From CAZVNZ01 sp964628515 (GTDB lineage: Bacteria; Bacillota; Clostridia; Christensenellales; Christensenellaceae): a stretch of DNA of 60,624 nt. The position numbers were made by a program, and so were the translations under genes. Position 1 is the first letter of the stretch, and each line of letters begins with the position of its first letter. Under the pieces are notes generated by a model, which saw nothing but the letters and a program-made list of their open reading frames with translations, was not told the DNA's origin and ran no database searches. Of the stretch, positions 40,936 to 48,799 are shown piece by piece. Location: the NCBI GenBank assembly GCA_964628515.1, contig CAZVNZ010000019.1, positions 1-60,624 on the forward strand, in the 5' to 3' direction.

Positions 40936-42447
40936 TTAAACTGCCTTTCCTACATCTATTCCCGTTGCCAAAAGCATAACGTTTTCTTGGTTTGCCTCCT
41001 GCCTTGTAAGCTCTCCGCTTACTCTCCCTCTTGCCATCACCAAAATTCTGTCGCAAATACCTAAAAGCTCGGGGATTTCCGAGGTAATAACTATTATTGC
41101 CTTGCCTTCCTTTGCCAGTTCATTAATAATATTGTAAACCTCTATTTTTGCGCCAACGTCTATACCACGGGTGGGTTCATCAAAAATTAATACCTTGCAG
41201 TTAGACAACATCCATTTTGCAAGCACAACCTTTTGTTGATTTCCGCCCGATAAATTATTGGCTTTTTGATCCGCTTTTGGCGTTTTAATGTTAAGCTTTT
41301 GTATGTAATCTTCCGCTATGGCTTTTTCTTCTTTTAGCTTTAGATGAAACTGTTTTTCTATTTTTTTTAAAGATGGAAGGGTGATGTTGCCGTCTATTCC
41401 CATTTGCAAAACAAGCCCTTCGCCCTTTCTGTCCTCTGTTACAAAGCCTATACCGGCGTTAATGGCATCTATGGGTTTTTTAATGTTGCACTCCTTGCCC
41501 TCCACAAACACTTTGCCCGTAGAGGCGGAATCCAGCCCAAAAATTGCTCGTGCCGTTTCCGTTCTGCCTGCCCCCACAAGACCGCCTATACAAAGCACTT
41601 CCCCCTCGCACACATTAAAACTTATGTTGCTTATTTTGCTTGGTGCGGAGGAAATATTTTCTGCTCTAAAAATTTCCTTGCCGATATTTTTTTCTATTCG
41701 TGGGAATTTTTCTTTTAACTCTCTGCCCACCATAAATTTAATAATATCGTCTATGCTTACGTCTCCCACCTTTACCTGTGTGATGGTTTTGCCGTCCCTC
41801 ATAATCGTTGCGTTATCGCAAATCTGCTTAACCTCTTCTAATCTGTGAGATATATATATAATTGCAACGTTGTTAGCCTTTAAGGCGTTTATAACCTTAA
41901 ACAGATTCTCCGTTTCTTTGTTTGTAAGAGGGGCTGTGGGCTCGTCCATAATAATTAGCTTTGCTTTTGTGGATAATGCTTTTGCCACCTCTACCATTTG
42001 TTGTTGCGCAATACCCAAAGTACGTATTTCTGCGTGAGTATCAATATCCATCTCAAGCTCGCTCAAAAGACGTTTTGCCTCGCTATGAATTTGCTTCCAA
42101 TCTATGTGCGCCTTGTTTTGCATTAGGTAATGCCCCATAAATATGTTTTCCGCAACGGATAGCGCCGGTATTAAGTTTAGCTCCTGATATATAATGGAAA
42201 TACCTAAATCTTCCGCATCTTTTGGTGTTTTAATTTCTGCATTTTTAGCCGAAAACTCAATTTCTCCCGTATCTTTTAAGTAAGCGCCTGCCAAAATCTT
42301 CATAAGTGTGGATTTACCTGCACCGTTTTCTCCGAGAAGTGCATGCACTTCCCCTTGTTTAACGGTTAAACTAACCTTATCTAAGGCAAGTACACCGGGG
42401 AATTTTTTTGTAATATCAGACATTTTTAACAAGATTTCGTTTGTCAT
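40936..42447 (-). CDS. Sugar ABC transporter ATP-binding protein (RbsA-like)
   Basis: This 503-residue protein has two ABC domains. The first has GENGAGKST and Walker B LIIMDEPTAPLT. The second has a degenerate Walker A region (GLVGAGRTE) and a strong signature LSGGNQQKVVLAKWM. This is the RbsA/MglA pattern. It lies between the hairpin at 42488 and the permease gene. Confidence 0.95.
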   Translation of the reverse strand: MTNEILLKMSDITKKFPGVLALDKVSLTVKQGEVHALLGENGAGKSTLMKILAGAYLKDTGEIEFSAKNAEIKTPKDAEDLGISIIYQELNLIPALSVAENIFMGHYLMQNKAHIDWKQIHSEAKRLLSELEMDIDTHAEIRTLGIAQQQMVEVAKALSTKAKLIIMDEPTAPLTNKETENLFKVINALKANNVAIIYISHRLEEVKQICDNATIMRDGKTITQVKVGDVSIDDIIKFMVGRELKEKFPRIEKNIGKEIFRAENISSAPSKISNISFNVCEGEVLCIGGLVGAGRTETARAIFGLDSASTGKVFVEGKECNIKKPIDAINAGIGFVTEDRKGEGLVLQMGIDGNITLPSLKKIEKQFHLKLKEEKAIAEDYIQKLNIKTPKADQKANNLSGGNQQKVVLAKWMLSNCKVLIFDEPTRGIDVGAKIEVYNIINELAKEGKAIIVITSEIPELLGICDRILVMARGRVSGELTRQEANQENVMLLATGIDVGKAV

Positions 42448-42487
42448 GGTTGGTCTCCTCTACTTTTTGGAAATCCTTAAAATTATG

Positions 42488-42526
42488 GGAGCCACCGCCA
42501 TTATTAGTGATGCTTGCAGTGGCTCC
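42488..42526 (-). terminator. Attenuator hairpin between binding-protein and ATPase genes
   Basis: GGAGCCAC (42488-42495) and GTGGCTCC (42519-42526) form an 8-bp perfect stem in the 104-base gap. No T-run follows leftward, so it probably stabilises the upstream mRNA or reduces read-through, as in pstS-pstC. Confidence 0.65.
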
Positions 42527-42551
42527 GAAAAAATTATAATTAAGTATAGAG

Positions 42552-43586
42552 TTACTCTGCTTTAAAATCTGCCACGTTGTCTATTGTTACTACAGTTGTG
42601 TCTACGGGTATTATTTTTTCCACAGTTTCGCCGTTGATGATTTTAATTAAGTTATCTACGCATAACGCTCCTGTTGCAGGTCCGCCTATGGAAAGTGTGC
42701 TCATCATTTTGCCGTCTCTAACTGCCGCTACTGCATTGGGGTTGCCGTCAAAACCTGCAACCTTTGCTTTGGAGTTTGCTTGCTCTATAGCTTTTACAGC
42801 ACCTAATGCCATCTCGTCGGATAATCCGAAAAATACATCTATATCGGGATTTGCTTGCAACATATTTGTAGCGGCGTTCATTCCTTTTTCTCTTTCCCAG
42901 TCTCCCGGTTGAGATGCAACTACCTTAATGTCGGGATATTTTTCTGCCGCACGGTCTTTAAAACCGCCCATTCTTTCTGTTGTGTGGTCGGAAGGCAGTC
43001 CTTCTATTATTGCTACATTTGCTTTTCCGTCGTACATTTCCGCTACGTAATCGGCAACTTTTCCGCCACCTTCGTATTGGTCGTATCTTACATATGCGGC
43101 TACCTCTCCGCCTGCAAGCTCGTTTTGTGTGTTAAACATTACCACGGGAATTTTAGCTTCGTTTGCTTTTTTAACTGCGGATACTATTGCATCGCTGTTA
43201 ATTGCGCATAAAATTATGCCATCCACTTTTTGAGTAATCATATCCTCAACTATTTGCACTTGTGCCGCATAGTCGGATTCCGATTCGGGAGCTAAAGTTA
43301 CAAGCTCGCAGCCTGCTTTTGCAGCCGCTTCTTTTGCGCCTTCAATAACTCCGGCATAGTAGGGAGATATCATTGCCGGTGGTACTAAAGCAATTTTTAA
43401 ACCGCCTGCATTTGCAGGTGCTTCGCTTGCAGGCGCCTCGCTTGCAGGTGCTTCGCTTACAGGTGCTTCACTTGCAGGTGCTTCGCTTGCCACGGGTGCG
43501 GCAGGGGCGGTACAACCCGCTAATACAAGAGCCATTGCCATTAATAAAGTTAGTACTATTGCTGTGATTTTGATTTTTCTGTTCAT
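42552..43586 (-). CDS. Sugar ABC transporter substrate-binding lipoprotein
   Basis: The 344-residue RbsB-like protein has a lipoprotein signal ending in LVLAGC, a linker of SEAPA-type repeats and the sugar-binding core from LKIALVPPAMISPYY. It starts with AAGGAGG upstream. The linker matches that of the orphan binding protein at 11428. It is separated from the following ATPase gene by a hairpin. Confidence 0.93.
   Translation of the reverse strand: MNRKIKITAIVLTLLMAMALVLAGCTAPAAPVASEAPASEAPVSEAPASEAPASEAPANAGGLKIALVPPAMISPYYAGVIEGAKEAAAKAGCELVTLAPESESDYAAQVQIVEDMITQKVDGIILCAINSDAIVSAVKKANEAKIPVVMFNTQNELAGGEVAAYVRYDQYEGGGKVADYVAEMYDGKANVAIIEGLPSDHTTERMGGFKDRAAEKYPDIKVVASQPGDWEREKGMNAATNMLQANPDIDVFFGLSDEMALGAVKAIEQANSKAKVAGFDGNPNAVAAVRDGKMMSTLSIGGPATGALCVDNLIKIINGETVEKIIPVDTTVVTIDNVADFKAE
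43414..43490 (-). repeat. 15-bp coding tandem repeat (SEAPA linker), second copy
   Basis: About five 15-base units encode the same linker type as at 11512-11607, read leftward. The two arrays are on opposite strands, 32 kb apart, and could recombine or reflect a duplicated 5' gene end. Confidence 0.8.
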
Positions 43587-43621
43587 TTTTTGTTCCTCCT
43601 TAAATATGAAACGATATTTTA

Positions 43622-43683
43622 TTTTCCTTAAGTAGTTTTTAAGGAAAAATTAATTTTGTAATTAAGTTTGGTGTACATACACC
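43622..43683 (-). terminator. Two hairpins between dehydrogenase and binding-protein genes
   Basis: GGTGT-ACAT-ACACC (43670-43683) lies just after the dehydrogenase stop. TTTTCCTTAA (43622-43631) pairs with TTAAGGAAAA (43639-43648). The latter is terminator-like in either direction but GC-poor. Together they may uncouple the dehydrogenase from the transporter genes. Confidence 0.5.
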
Positions 43684-43690
43684 GAAAAAC

Positions 43691-44755
43691 TTAGGGTACA
43701 AGCATTATTTTTGTTACATTCTCATTTTTTTCGCTAAGTTCAAAAGCTTCCTTCCAGTCTTTTAAGGGGTAGGTATCAGATATTAGCTTATCCGTTTTAA
43801 TAAGCCCTTTTTGTATGCCTTTTAGCACAGAATCAAAAGTTTTGGCGGATAGGTGAGAGCCAAGAATTGTAAGTTCTTTTCCGTCTCCGATTACATTCCA
43901 ATCTGCGCTTACTTCTGAGGCAAAAACGCCCATTTGCACGTATCTGCCGTGGTTTTTAAGTATATTTAGCCCTTGAGTAACACTCTTTGGATTTCCCGAT
44001 GCCTCTACGTAAACATCACACCCTAAACCATCAGTTAGTTTAAGTATTTCCTTTTCTATATTACAGGTGGTTGGGTTTAGCATAACGTCTGCTCCGAATT
44101 CTTTTGCAAGTGCTTCTCTTGAGCCTTTAACCTCTATTCCTATTATTTTTTTAGGCAGACACAAACTTGCCATATTAAGCATGGAAAGCCCTATTGCACC
44201 AAGCCCTGCTACTACCACAACATCCGTATGTTTAATACTTGCAAGCTCTAAAGCGTGCATACCGCAGGCAATAGGCTCTACAAGCACCGCTTGCTCCACG
44301 CTAAAACCTTTGGGTACAATATGGTTTATGCTGTTTTTATGAAGTTTTGCATATTGGGCAAAACCGCCGTTTGCATACTGTTTAAATCCATAAACTGCCG
44401 AGCGGGTACACATCCAATATTTGCCCTCTTTGCAAAAAGCACATTCGTTGCAGGATACAATTTGTTCTGTTAAAATAAAATCTCCCACTTTAAAGCCTTC
44501 TACTCCCTTGCCGATTTCTGTTATTTCTCCGCAAAACTCGTGTCCGCCAATGCAAGGCGCTTCTATGTAGCGGTTTTCTTCGGAAGTACCCCAAATTCTA
44601 ATTCCGCCGTGGTATGCTTTAATATCTCCGGCACAAATACCGCAGCCCTTTACTTTAATGAGTATTTCTCCCTCTTCCAAAACCGGCATAGGTACATCCT
44701 CGTATCTGTAATCGTAAGGCCCGTATGCCATTAACGCTTTCATTGTTTTTTCCAT
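43691..44755 (-). CDS. Zinc-dependent medium-chain dehydrogenase (sorbitol DH-like)
   Basis: The 354-residue enzyme has the catalytic-zinc segments GCGICAGDIKAY and GGHEFCGE, the four structural-zinc cysteines in CNECAFCKEGKYWMC and the Rossmann motif GLGAIGLSM. It should oxidise a sugar alcohol or sugar hydroxyl with NAD. AAGGAGC precedes the ATG. It is first in the LacI-controlled unit, directly behind the twin operators. Confidence 0.9.
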   Translation of the reverse strand: MEKTMKALMAYGPYDYRYEDVPMPVLEEGEILIKVKGCGICAGDIKAYHGGIRIWGTSEENRYIEAPCIGGHEFCGEITEIGKGVEGFKVGDFILTEQIVSCNECAFCKEGKYWMCTRSAVYGFKQYANGGFAQYAKLHKNSINHIVPKGFSVEQAVLVEPIACGMHALELASIKHTDVVVVAGLGAIGLSMLNMASLCLPKKIIGIEVKGSREALAKEFGADVMLNPTTCNIEKEILKLTDGLGCDVYVEASGNPKSVTQGLNILKNHGRYVQMGVFASEVSADWNVIGDGKELTILGSHLSAKTFDSVLKGIQKGLIKTDKLISDTYPLKDWKEAFELSEKNENVTKIMLVP

Positions 44756-44798
44756 AATATTCGCTCCTTAAAAAGTTTTTTTGAAGATAAGTCAATGT

Positions 44799-44810
44799 GT
44801 AAATCGATTC
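44799..44810 (-). promoter_or_regulatory. LacI-type operator, downstream copy
   Basis: TAAATCGATTCA is identical to the site at 44889, exactly 90 bp away. It lies in the leader of the dehydrogenase gene, 44 bases before the start codon. Two identical sites about nine helical turns apart suit DNA looping by one LacI tetramer. Confidence 0.6.
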
Positions 44811-44888
44811 ATATTTATTGCTTTTACAAGTATATGCTGTATAAATTAGTAAATAGTATCAAGTTATTTTGTTGGTAAGATATAAAAG

Positions 44889-44900
44889 TAAATCGATTCA
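44889..44900 (-). promoter_or_regulatory. LacI-type operator at the start point
   Basis: TAAATCGATTCA, within the wider palindrome GTAAATCGATTCATTTAC, begins 5 bases after the -10 box, over the predicted start point. The gene at 37669, the last of this unit, is the likely repressor. Confidence 0.65.
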
Positions 44901-44905
44901 TTTAC

Positions 44906-44934
44906 ATAATAGCATAAGAGTTTTTGGAATGCAA
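44906..44934 (-). promoter_or_regulatory. Promoter of the dehydrogenase-transporter unit
   Basis: Read leftward, TTGCAT (44929-44934), a 17-base spacer and TATTAT (44906-44911) fit a sigma-A promoter. The operator at 44889-44900 lies just after the -10 box, the same layout as the promoters of the first island. Confidence 0.65.
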
Positions 44935-44970
44935 TAGTTTTTTTAATTTTTTTTCGGGAGAGGTAGGGGG

Positions 44971-45033
44971 CACAAAAAAGGGCATTACCAAGTAACACCC
45001 AAGAAAAACCACTCACTACTCACTACTCACTAA
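44971..45033 (-). repeat. Dispersed 3'-end repeat, copy B, with terminator
   Basis: Directly after the SDR stop, read leftward, come AGTGAGT-type units, then CTTGGGTGTTACTTGGTAAT and a T-run. The stem GGGTGTTAC (45000-44992) pairs over nine positions with GTAATGCCC (44988-44980), with two wobble pairs, and T residues follow at 44979-44974. It should terminate the SDR-deoC-SDR unit. Confidence 0.75.
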
Positions 45034-45798
45034 TTAAATCAACATCCCCCCCGTAACATCCACGCAAGTGCCGTTAATAAAATCCGCCTTGCTTGATGCC
45101 AAAAACGCTACGGAATTGCCTACCTCTACTGCCGTTGCCACTCTGCCCGAGGGTATGCGTCTCTCGTAATCCTCCAAAATTTTTGCGTCCGAAAGCTTGT
45201 CCTCGTTTAGCGGAGTGCGTACCATGCCTGGGATTACACCGTTTACTACTATGCCGTAAGGGGAAAATTCTCTTGCAAATGCCTTCGTTAAAAGCACAAG
45301 ACCCCCTTTTGCAGATACATAATGAGCATGGGCAGGGGTGTTTACCGCATATGCGGATTTGGAAATTATATTAACAACTCTGCCCCTTATGCCCTTTTGC
45401 ACAAAATGCTTGCACGCACGTTTGCTAAACATAAATGGGCCTGTTAGGTTTATATCTATAACCTTTTGCCAATCCTCGTCTGCCATATCCGCTATTAAAG
45501 TTGTGGGCCAGATGCCTGCGTTGTTTACCAAAATATGCAGTCCGCCGTATTCCCTGTCCGCTAAGTTTATCATAGCATCTATATCCTCTGCATTGGTTAC
45601 ATCGCCGTACACCGCCTTATGACTTCCGCCATAGGTTTTGTGCAGATATTCTGCCAGTCCCTCGCTTTCCTCTTTGTTGATGATGTAGTTAATAAGCACA
45701 TTTGCGCCTTCTTGTGCAAAAACCTCACAAATGCCCGCTCCCAGTCCGGCACCGCCACCCGTTACCAAAACTGTTTTAGCTTTTAAGGATAAATCCAT
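45034..45798 (-). CDS. SDR-family oxidoreductase
   Basis: This 254-residue SDR has TGGGAGLG, NNAGIWP, the serine in IISKSAYA and YVSAKGG. It is last in the SDR-deoC-SDR unit and stops directly before the repeat-linked terminator. AAAGGAGC precedes its ATG. The S-K-S form of the catalytic serine segment is slightly unusual. Confidence 0.9.
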   Translation of the reverse strand: MDLSLKAKTVLVTGGGAGLGAGICEVFAQEGANVLINYIINKEESEGLAEYLHKTYGGSHKAVYGDVTNAEDIDAMINLADREYGGLHILVNNAGIWPTTLIADMADEDWQKVIDINLTGPFMFSKRACKHFVQKGIRGRVVNIISKSAYAVNTPAHAHYVSAKGGLVLLTKAFAREFSPYGIVVNGVIPGMVRTPLNEDKLSDAKILEDYERRIPSGRVATAVEVGNSVAFLASSKADFINGTCVDVTGGMLI

Positions 45799-45834
45799 AT
45801 TTTTTACTGCTCCTTTTTTGTGTTAATAAAGCCT

Positions 45835-46500
45835 TTATTCCCCTCTAACTATTAAAATTCCCTTGCTTGTGCCCATGCGTACCGCCCCTGCTTTTAGCAT
45901 AGCATCGCAAATTTCTCTGTTGTTTATTCCTGTCGATGCTTTTACCTGCATGCTGTCCCCTACCGTTTTTTTCATTAGGGCAACATCCTCTACCGTTGCG
46001 CCGTCGCTGCCAAAGCCTGTGGAAGTTTTTACAAAATCCGCACCTGCTTTTTTTGCAAGTAGGCATGCCTGCACCTTTTCTTCTTCTGTAAGCAGACAGG
46101 TTTCTATAATAACTTTAACGTGAGCTTTAGGATGTGCGTTGTCCACAACACTTTTAATATCCTCAAAAACCACATCATACTCCTTATCTTTAAGAGCGCC
46201 GATGTTTATTACCATGTCCACTTCCAAAGCACCGTTTTTAACTGCCTCCGCCGTCTCCAAGCCCTTTATATACGGGGTGTTTGCCCCTAAAGGAAAGCCT
46301 ATTACACAGCAAGTTTTTACCTTTGTGCCCTTAAGCGCATTTGCCACAAAAGGTACGTTTGCTGGGTTTACACACACACTTGCAAACCCCCACTCTATTG
46401 CCTCGTCGCAAAATTTCTGCAACGTCTCTTTGGTGGTGTCCGCCTTTAGCACCGTGTGGTCCATATATTTTGCATATGCCGTATCTAATTTATTACTCAT
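45835..46500 (-). CDS. deoC: Deoxyribose-phosphate aldolase
   Basis: The 221-residue class I aldolase shows MDHTVLKADTT, the Schiff-base lysine in GADFVKTSTGF and the second lysine in QVKASTGINN. It normally splits 2-deoxyribose 5-phosphate to glyceraldehyde 3-phosphate and acetaldehyde. It lies between two SDR genes and divergent to a SorC-type regulator, with no thymidine phosphorylase or phosphopentomutase nearby, so it may cut another deoxy sugar phosphate. I chose the ATG at 46500 with GGAGG upstream over a longer frame from 46572. Confidence 0.93.
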   Translation of the reverse strand: MSNKLDTAYAKYMDHTVLKADTTKETLQKFCDEAIEWGFASVCVNPANVPFVANALKGTKVKTCCVIGFPLGANTPYIKGLETAEAVKNGALEVDMVINIGALKDKEYDVVFEDIKSVVDNAHPKAHVKVIIETCLLTEEEKVQACLLAKKAGADFVKTSTGFGSDGATVEDVALMKKTVGDSMQVKASTGINNREICDAMLKAGAVRMGTSKGILIVRGE

Positions 46501-46552
46501 AATTTCCTCCGATTTTTTTATTTTTATTGTGATGATTGTAAAAGCACCCTCT

Positions 46553-47341
46553 TTAGTGCATCTCTCTGCCACCTGTTATGTTAAATGCCTGACCTGTGCA
46601 GTATTCTCCCGAAACCGTTAGGAAAAACACGAAGTCTGATACATCCTCTTTTTTGGTTAGCCTGCCTAAAGGTACTTTGGCTGTAAATTTTTTAACCACT
46701 TCCTCCTCGGGCAGTTTTAGGTTGTGTATATACCCTTCGCTAACGTTATCCCACACTCCTGTGGCTTCTGTAATGCCGGGGCAAACTGCGTTTACATTAA
46801 TGTTATCCCCTGCAAGCTCGTAAGCGAGGGCTTGGGTAAGGACTATTACAGCACCCTTTGCCGCACTGTACGGCGCCATTAGTGCAGAGCCTGTTTTGCC
46901 CGATTTAGAGGAAAAATTAATTATTTTGCCCTCTTTGTTTGCCTTCATACTTTTAAGAGCGCCTTGTATGCAGTACGCCGTGCCGTATACATTTACTTTA
47001 AACATACGGTCGAAAACCTGCTCGTCGTTTTCCTCGAAGGGACGTTGATCCACCACCCCTGCGTTGTTTACAAGTGCGTATATTGCGCCGTATTCTTTGG
47101 TTATTTCCTCAAAGCACTTTAGCACCTCGTCTCTGTTTGTAATATCAAGCACTATGCCTTTTGCGGATAAACCTGCATCACTCAAACTTTTAGCTGATTG
47201 CAATACGGTTTTATCTATATCTATAAGTACAACTTTTGCGCCCTCTTTTGCGTATTTAGACGCAATTTCAAACCCTATGCTCTTTGCCGCACCCGTGACT
47301 ACGCACACTCTGTTTTTTATTTTATCCGAACTTAAACCCAT
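46553..47341 (-). CDS. SDR-family oxidoreductase
   Basis: The 262-residue SDR has TGAAKSIG, NNAGVVDQ, FSSKSGK and YSAAKGA. It is the first gene of the SDR-deoC-SDR unit, behind a TTGACA promoter. AAGGAGG precedes the ATG. It may be a sorbitol- or glucose-dehydrogenase-like enzyme. Substrate unknown. Confidence 0.9.
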   Translation of the reverse strand: MGLSSDKIKNRVCVVTGAAKSIGFEIASKYAKEGAKVVLIDIDKTVLQSAKSLSDAGLSAKGIVLDITNRDEVLKCFEEITKEYGAIYALVNNAGVVDQRPFEENDEQVFDRMFKVNVYGTAYCIQGALKSMKANKEGKIINFSSKSGKTGSALMAPYSAAKGAVIVLTQALAYELAGDNINVNAVCPGITEATGVWDNVSEGYIHNLKLPEEEVVKKFTAKVPLGRLTKKEDVSDFVFFLTVSGEYCTGQAFNITGGREMH

Positions 47342-47391
47342 TTTTTGCCTCCTTATATGGCTTTTTTGTTTTTTGTTTTATTTATATGCTA

Positions 47392-47420
47392 ATACTAATT
47401 CATGTTAGAGAAAATGTCAA
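47392..47420 (-). promoter_or_regulatory. Promoter of the SDR-deoC-SDR unit
   Basis: Read leftward, TTGACA (47415-47420), 17 bases and TAGTAT (47392-47397) form a sigma-A promoter. The start lies about 50 bases before the SDR start codon. Confidence 0.65.
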
Positions 47421-47435
47421 TAATTTATAAAAAGT

Positions 47436-47449
47436 TGAACGAATGTTCA
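47436..47449. promoter_or_regulatory. Candidate SorC/DeoR-type operator
   Basis: TGAAC-GAAT-GTTCA has 5-bp arms and lies 15 bases upstream of the -35 box, between the two divergent units. The B. subtilis DeoR operator (SorC family) has TTGAAC-type arms, so the similarity supports control by the 47634 gene. The position could allow activation. Confidence 0.5.
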
Positions 47450-47575
47450 CTGTAGTAGCCCCTTAGCTTTTTAGCCATCTTTGTAAAATTAGGCTTTGTA
47501 GGCTTATATACCCTCTTAGATCATCATCACCGTAAAAAAGGAGTTAGAAATTATGCTTGCCACAGTACATATTAT

Positions 47576-47604
47576 TTGACAAATATTTACAAATACAGTA
47601 TCAT
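47576..47604 (+). promoter_or_regulatory. Promoter of the SorC-type regulator
   Basis: TTGACA (47576-47581), 17 bases and TATCAT (47599-47604). The start would lie about 25 bases before the ATG at 47634. The rest of the 292-base divergent gap shows no gene. Confidence 0.65.
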
Positions 47605-47633
47605 TAAACAAATACAACAAGGAAGTAAGAATT

Positions 47634-48587
47634 ATGAACGAGCAAGAGGATTTGCGCCACGATTTAATGGTAGATGTGGCTAAAATGTACTATTTGGAAA
47701 ATATTTCGCAAGAGGAAATTGCAAAGCGTGTGCATCTTTCAAGACCAAGCATTTCTCGCATTATTAAAAGCTGTTTTAAAGAGGGGATTGTGCAAATTCG
47801 CATTAACGAAACCACCTCTTACGGCAAAAATTTAGCCGAGCAATTACGTAAAAAATATAACTTGCAGGCGGTTATTGTGGCGCCTTACGGGCATAGCGAG
47901 GAAACGGCAAAGGAAAAGGTAGGTGCCGCCGCCGCCGGTTATTTGCAAAATATCCTCACGGAAAATATGCTTATAGGCATTGCTTGGGGCACTACCATAT
48001 ATAGTATGGCGCATCATATTGCTCATTCTCCTTATATTAAAGCGGATGTAATACAGCTTTTGGGGGGCAGAAACAATCAAACCAACGACACAGACGGAGA
48101 TTTAACCGCCCACACCCTTGCAAAAGCGCTAAACGGCAAGTGCTATACCATGCAAGCGCCTTTTATGGTGCAAAGCAAGATTTTAAGGGACTTGCTGATG
48201 GAAGAGCCGGGAATTAAAAGCCATTTTGAAAAGATTATGTGCGCCGCCGTTGCCGTTGTGGGTTTTGGCACAGTAAAACCCCTTTCAAGCGCACAGTTTA
48301 GAAGCGGTCATATAAGCATAGACGAGGTAAATAAGCTGGATAAAAGCGGTGTAGTGGGGGATATTTGCGGTACATATATAGATATAAACGGCAAAATTTG
48401 CATAAACGAGCTTAACGACAGAATGATAGCCATATCCTTAGAGCGCTTAAAGCAAATACCCACGGTTATAGGCATAGCATCGGGCAAGGAAAAAACGCCT
48501 ATAATTACAGGTGTGCTTAGAGGCGGATATGTAAATGTGCTTGTTATAGACGAGCATACGGCAGGAGAGGTGCTGGGGTATGATTGA
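47634..48587 (+). CDS. SorC/DeoR-family sugar-binding transcriptional regulator
   Basis: This 317-residue regulator has an HTH (ISQEEIAKRVHLSRPSISRI) and a SorC sugar-phosphate-binding domain with GIAWGTTIYSMA, the ligand-loop LLGGRNNQTN and FRSGHIS. Members respond to sugar phosphates, for instance deoxyribose phosphate in DeoR of Bacillus. Its place divergent from the SDR-deoC-SDR unit fits that type of control. AAGGAAG precedes the ATG. Confidence 0.9.
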   Translation: MNEQEDLRHDLMVDVAKMYYLENISQEEIAKRVHLSRPSISRIIKSCFKEGIVQIRINETTSYGKNLAEQLRKKYNLQAVIVAPYGHSEETAKEKVGAAAAGYLQNILTENMLIGIAWGTTIYSMAHHIAHSPYIKADVIQLLGGRNNQTNDTDGDLTAHTLAKALNGKCYTMQAPFMVQSKILRDLLMEEPGIKSHFEKIMCAAVAVVGFGTVKPLSSAQFRSGHISIDEVNKLDKSGVVGDICGTYIDINGKICINELNDRMIAISLERLKQIPTVIGIASGKEKTPIITGVLRGGYVNVLVIDEHTAGEVLGYD

Positions 48588-48673
48588 GTTTTTGTTTAAA
48601 TAGATGGCTTTCTGCCCTCTGTTTATACAGCAACGAAAAATTTTGCTATATATTTACCAATCAGAAATTAAAA

Positions 48674-48799
48674 CCCAAACAAAAAAGGAATACCAAAGAA
48701 ATCTGACCACTGATCACTGTTCACTGACCACTGCGGAAGGCAGAATGCATTCCGCTCAACCACTGACCACTGCGGAAGGCAGAATGCATTCCGCTCAAC
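48674..48799 (-). repeat. Dispersed 3'-end repeat, copy C
   Basis: Read leftward after the TetR gene come AGTGGTCAGTGAACAGTGATC-type units and then CTTTGGTATTCC and a T-run with TTTGTTTGGG, matching copies A and B in order. It contains the 39-bp tandem duplication and the TetR stop codon. Confidence 0.6.
48722..48799. repeat. Perfect 39-bp tandem duplication
   Basis: The 39-base unit is present twice without mismatch (48722-48760 and 48761-48799). Each unit has GCGGAA/TTCCGC arms and a central GAATGCATTC palindrome. The TetR stop codon (48795-48797) lies inside the second unit. Confidence 0.9.
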
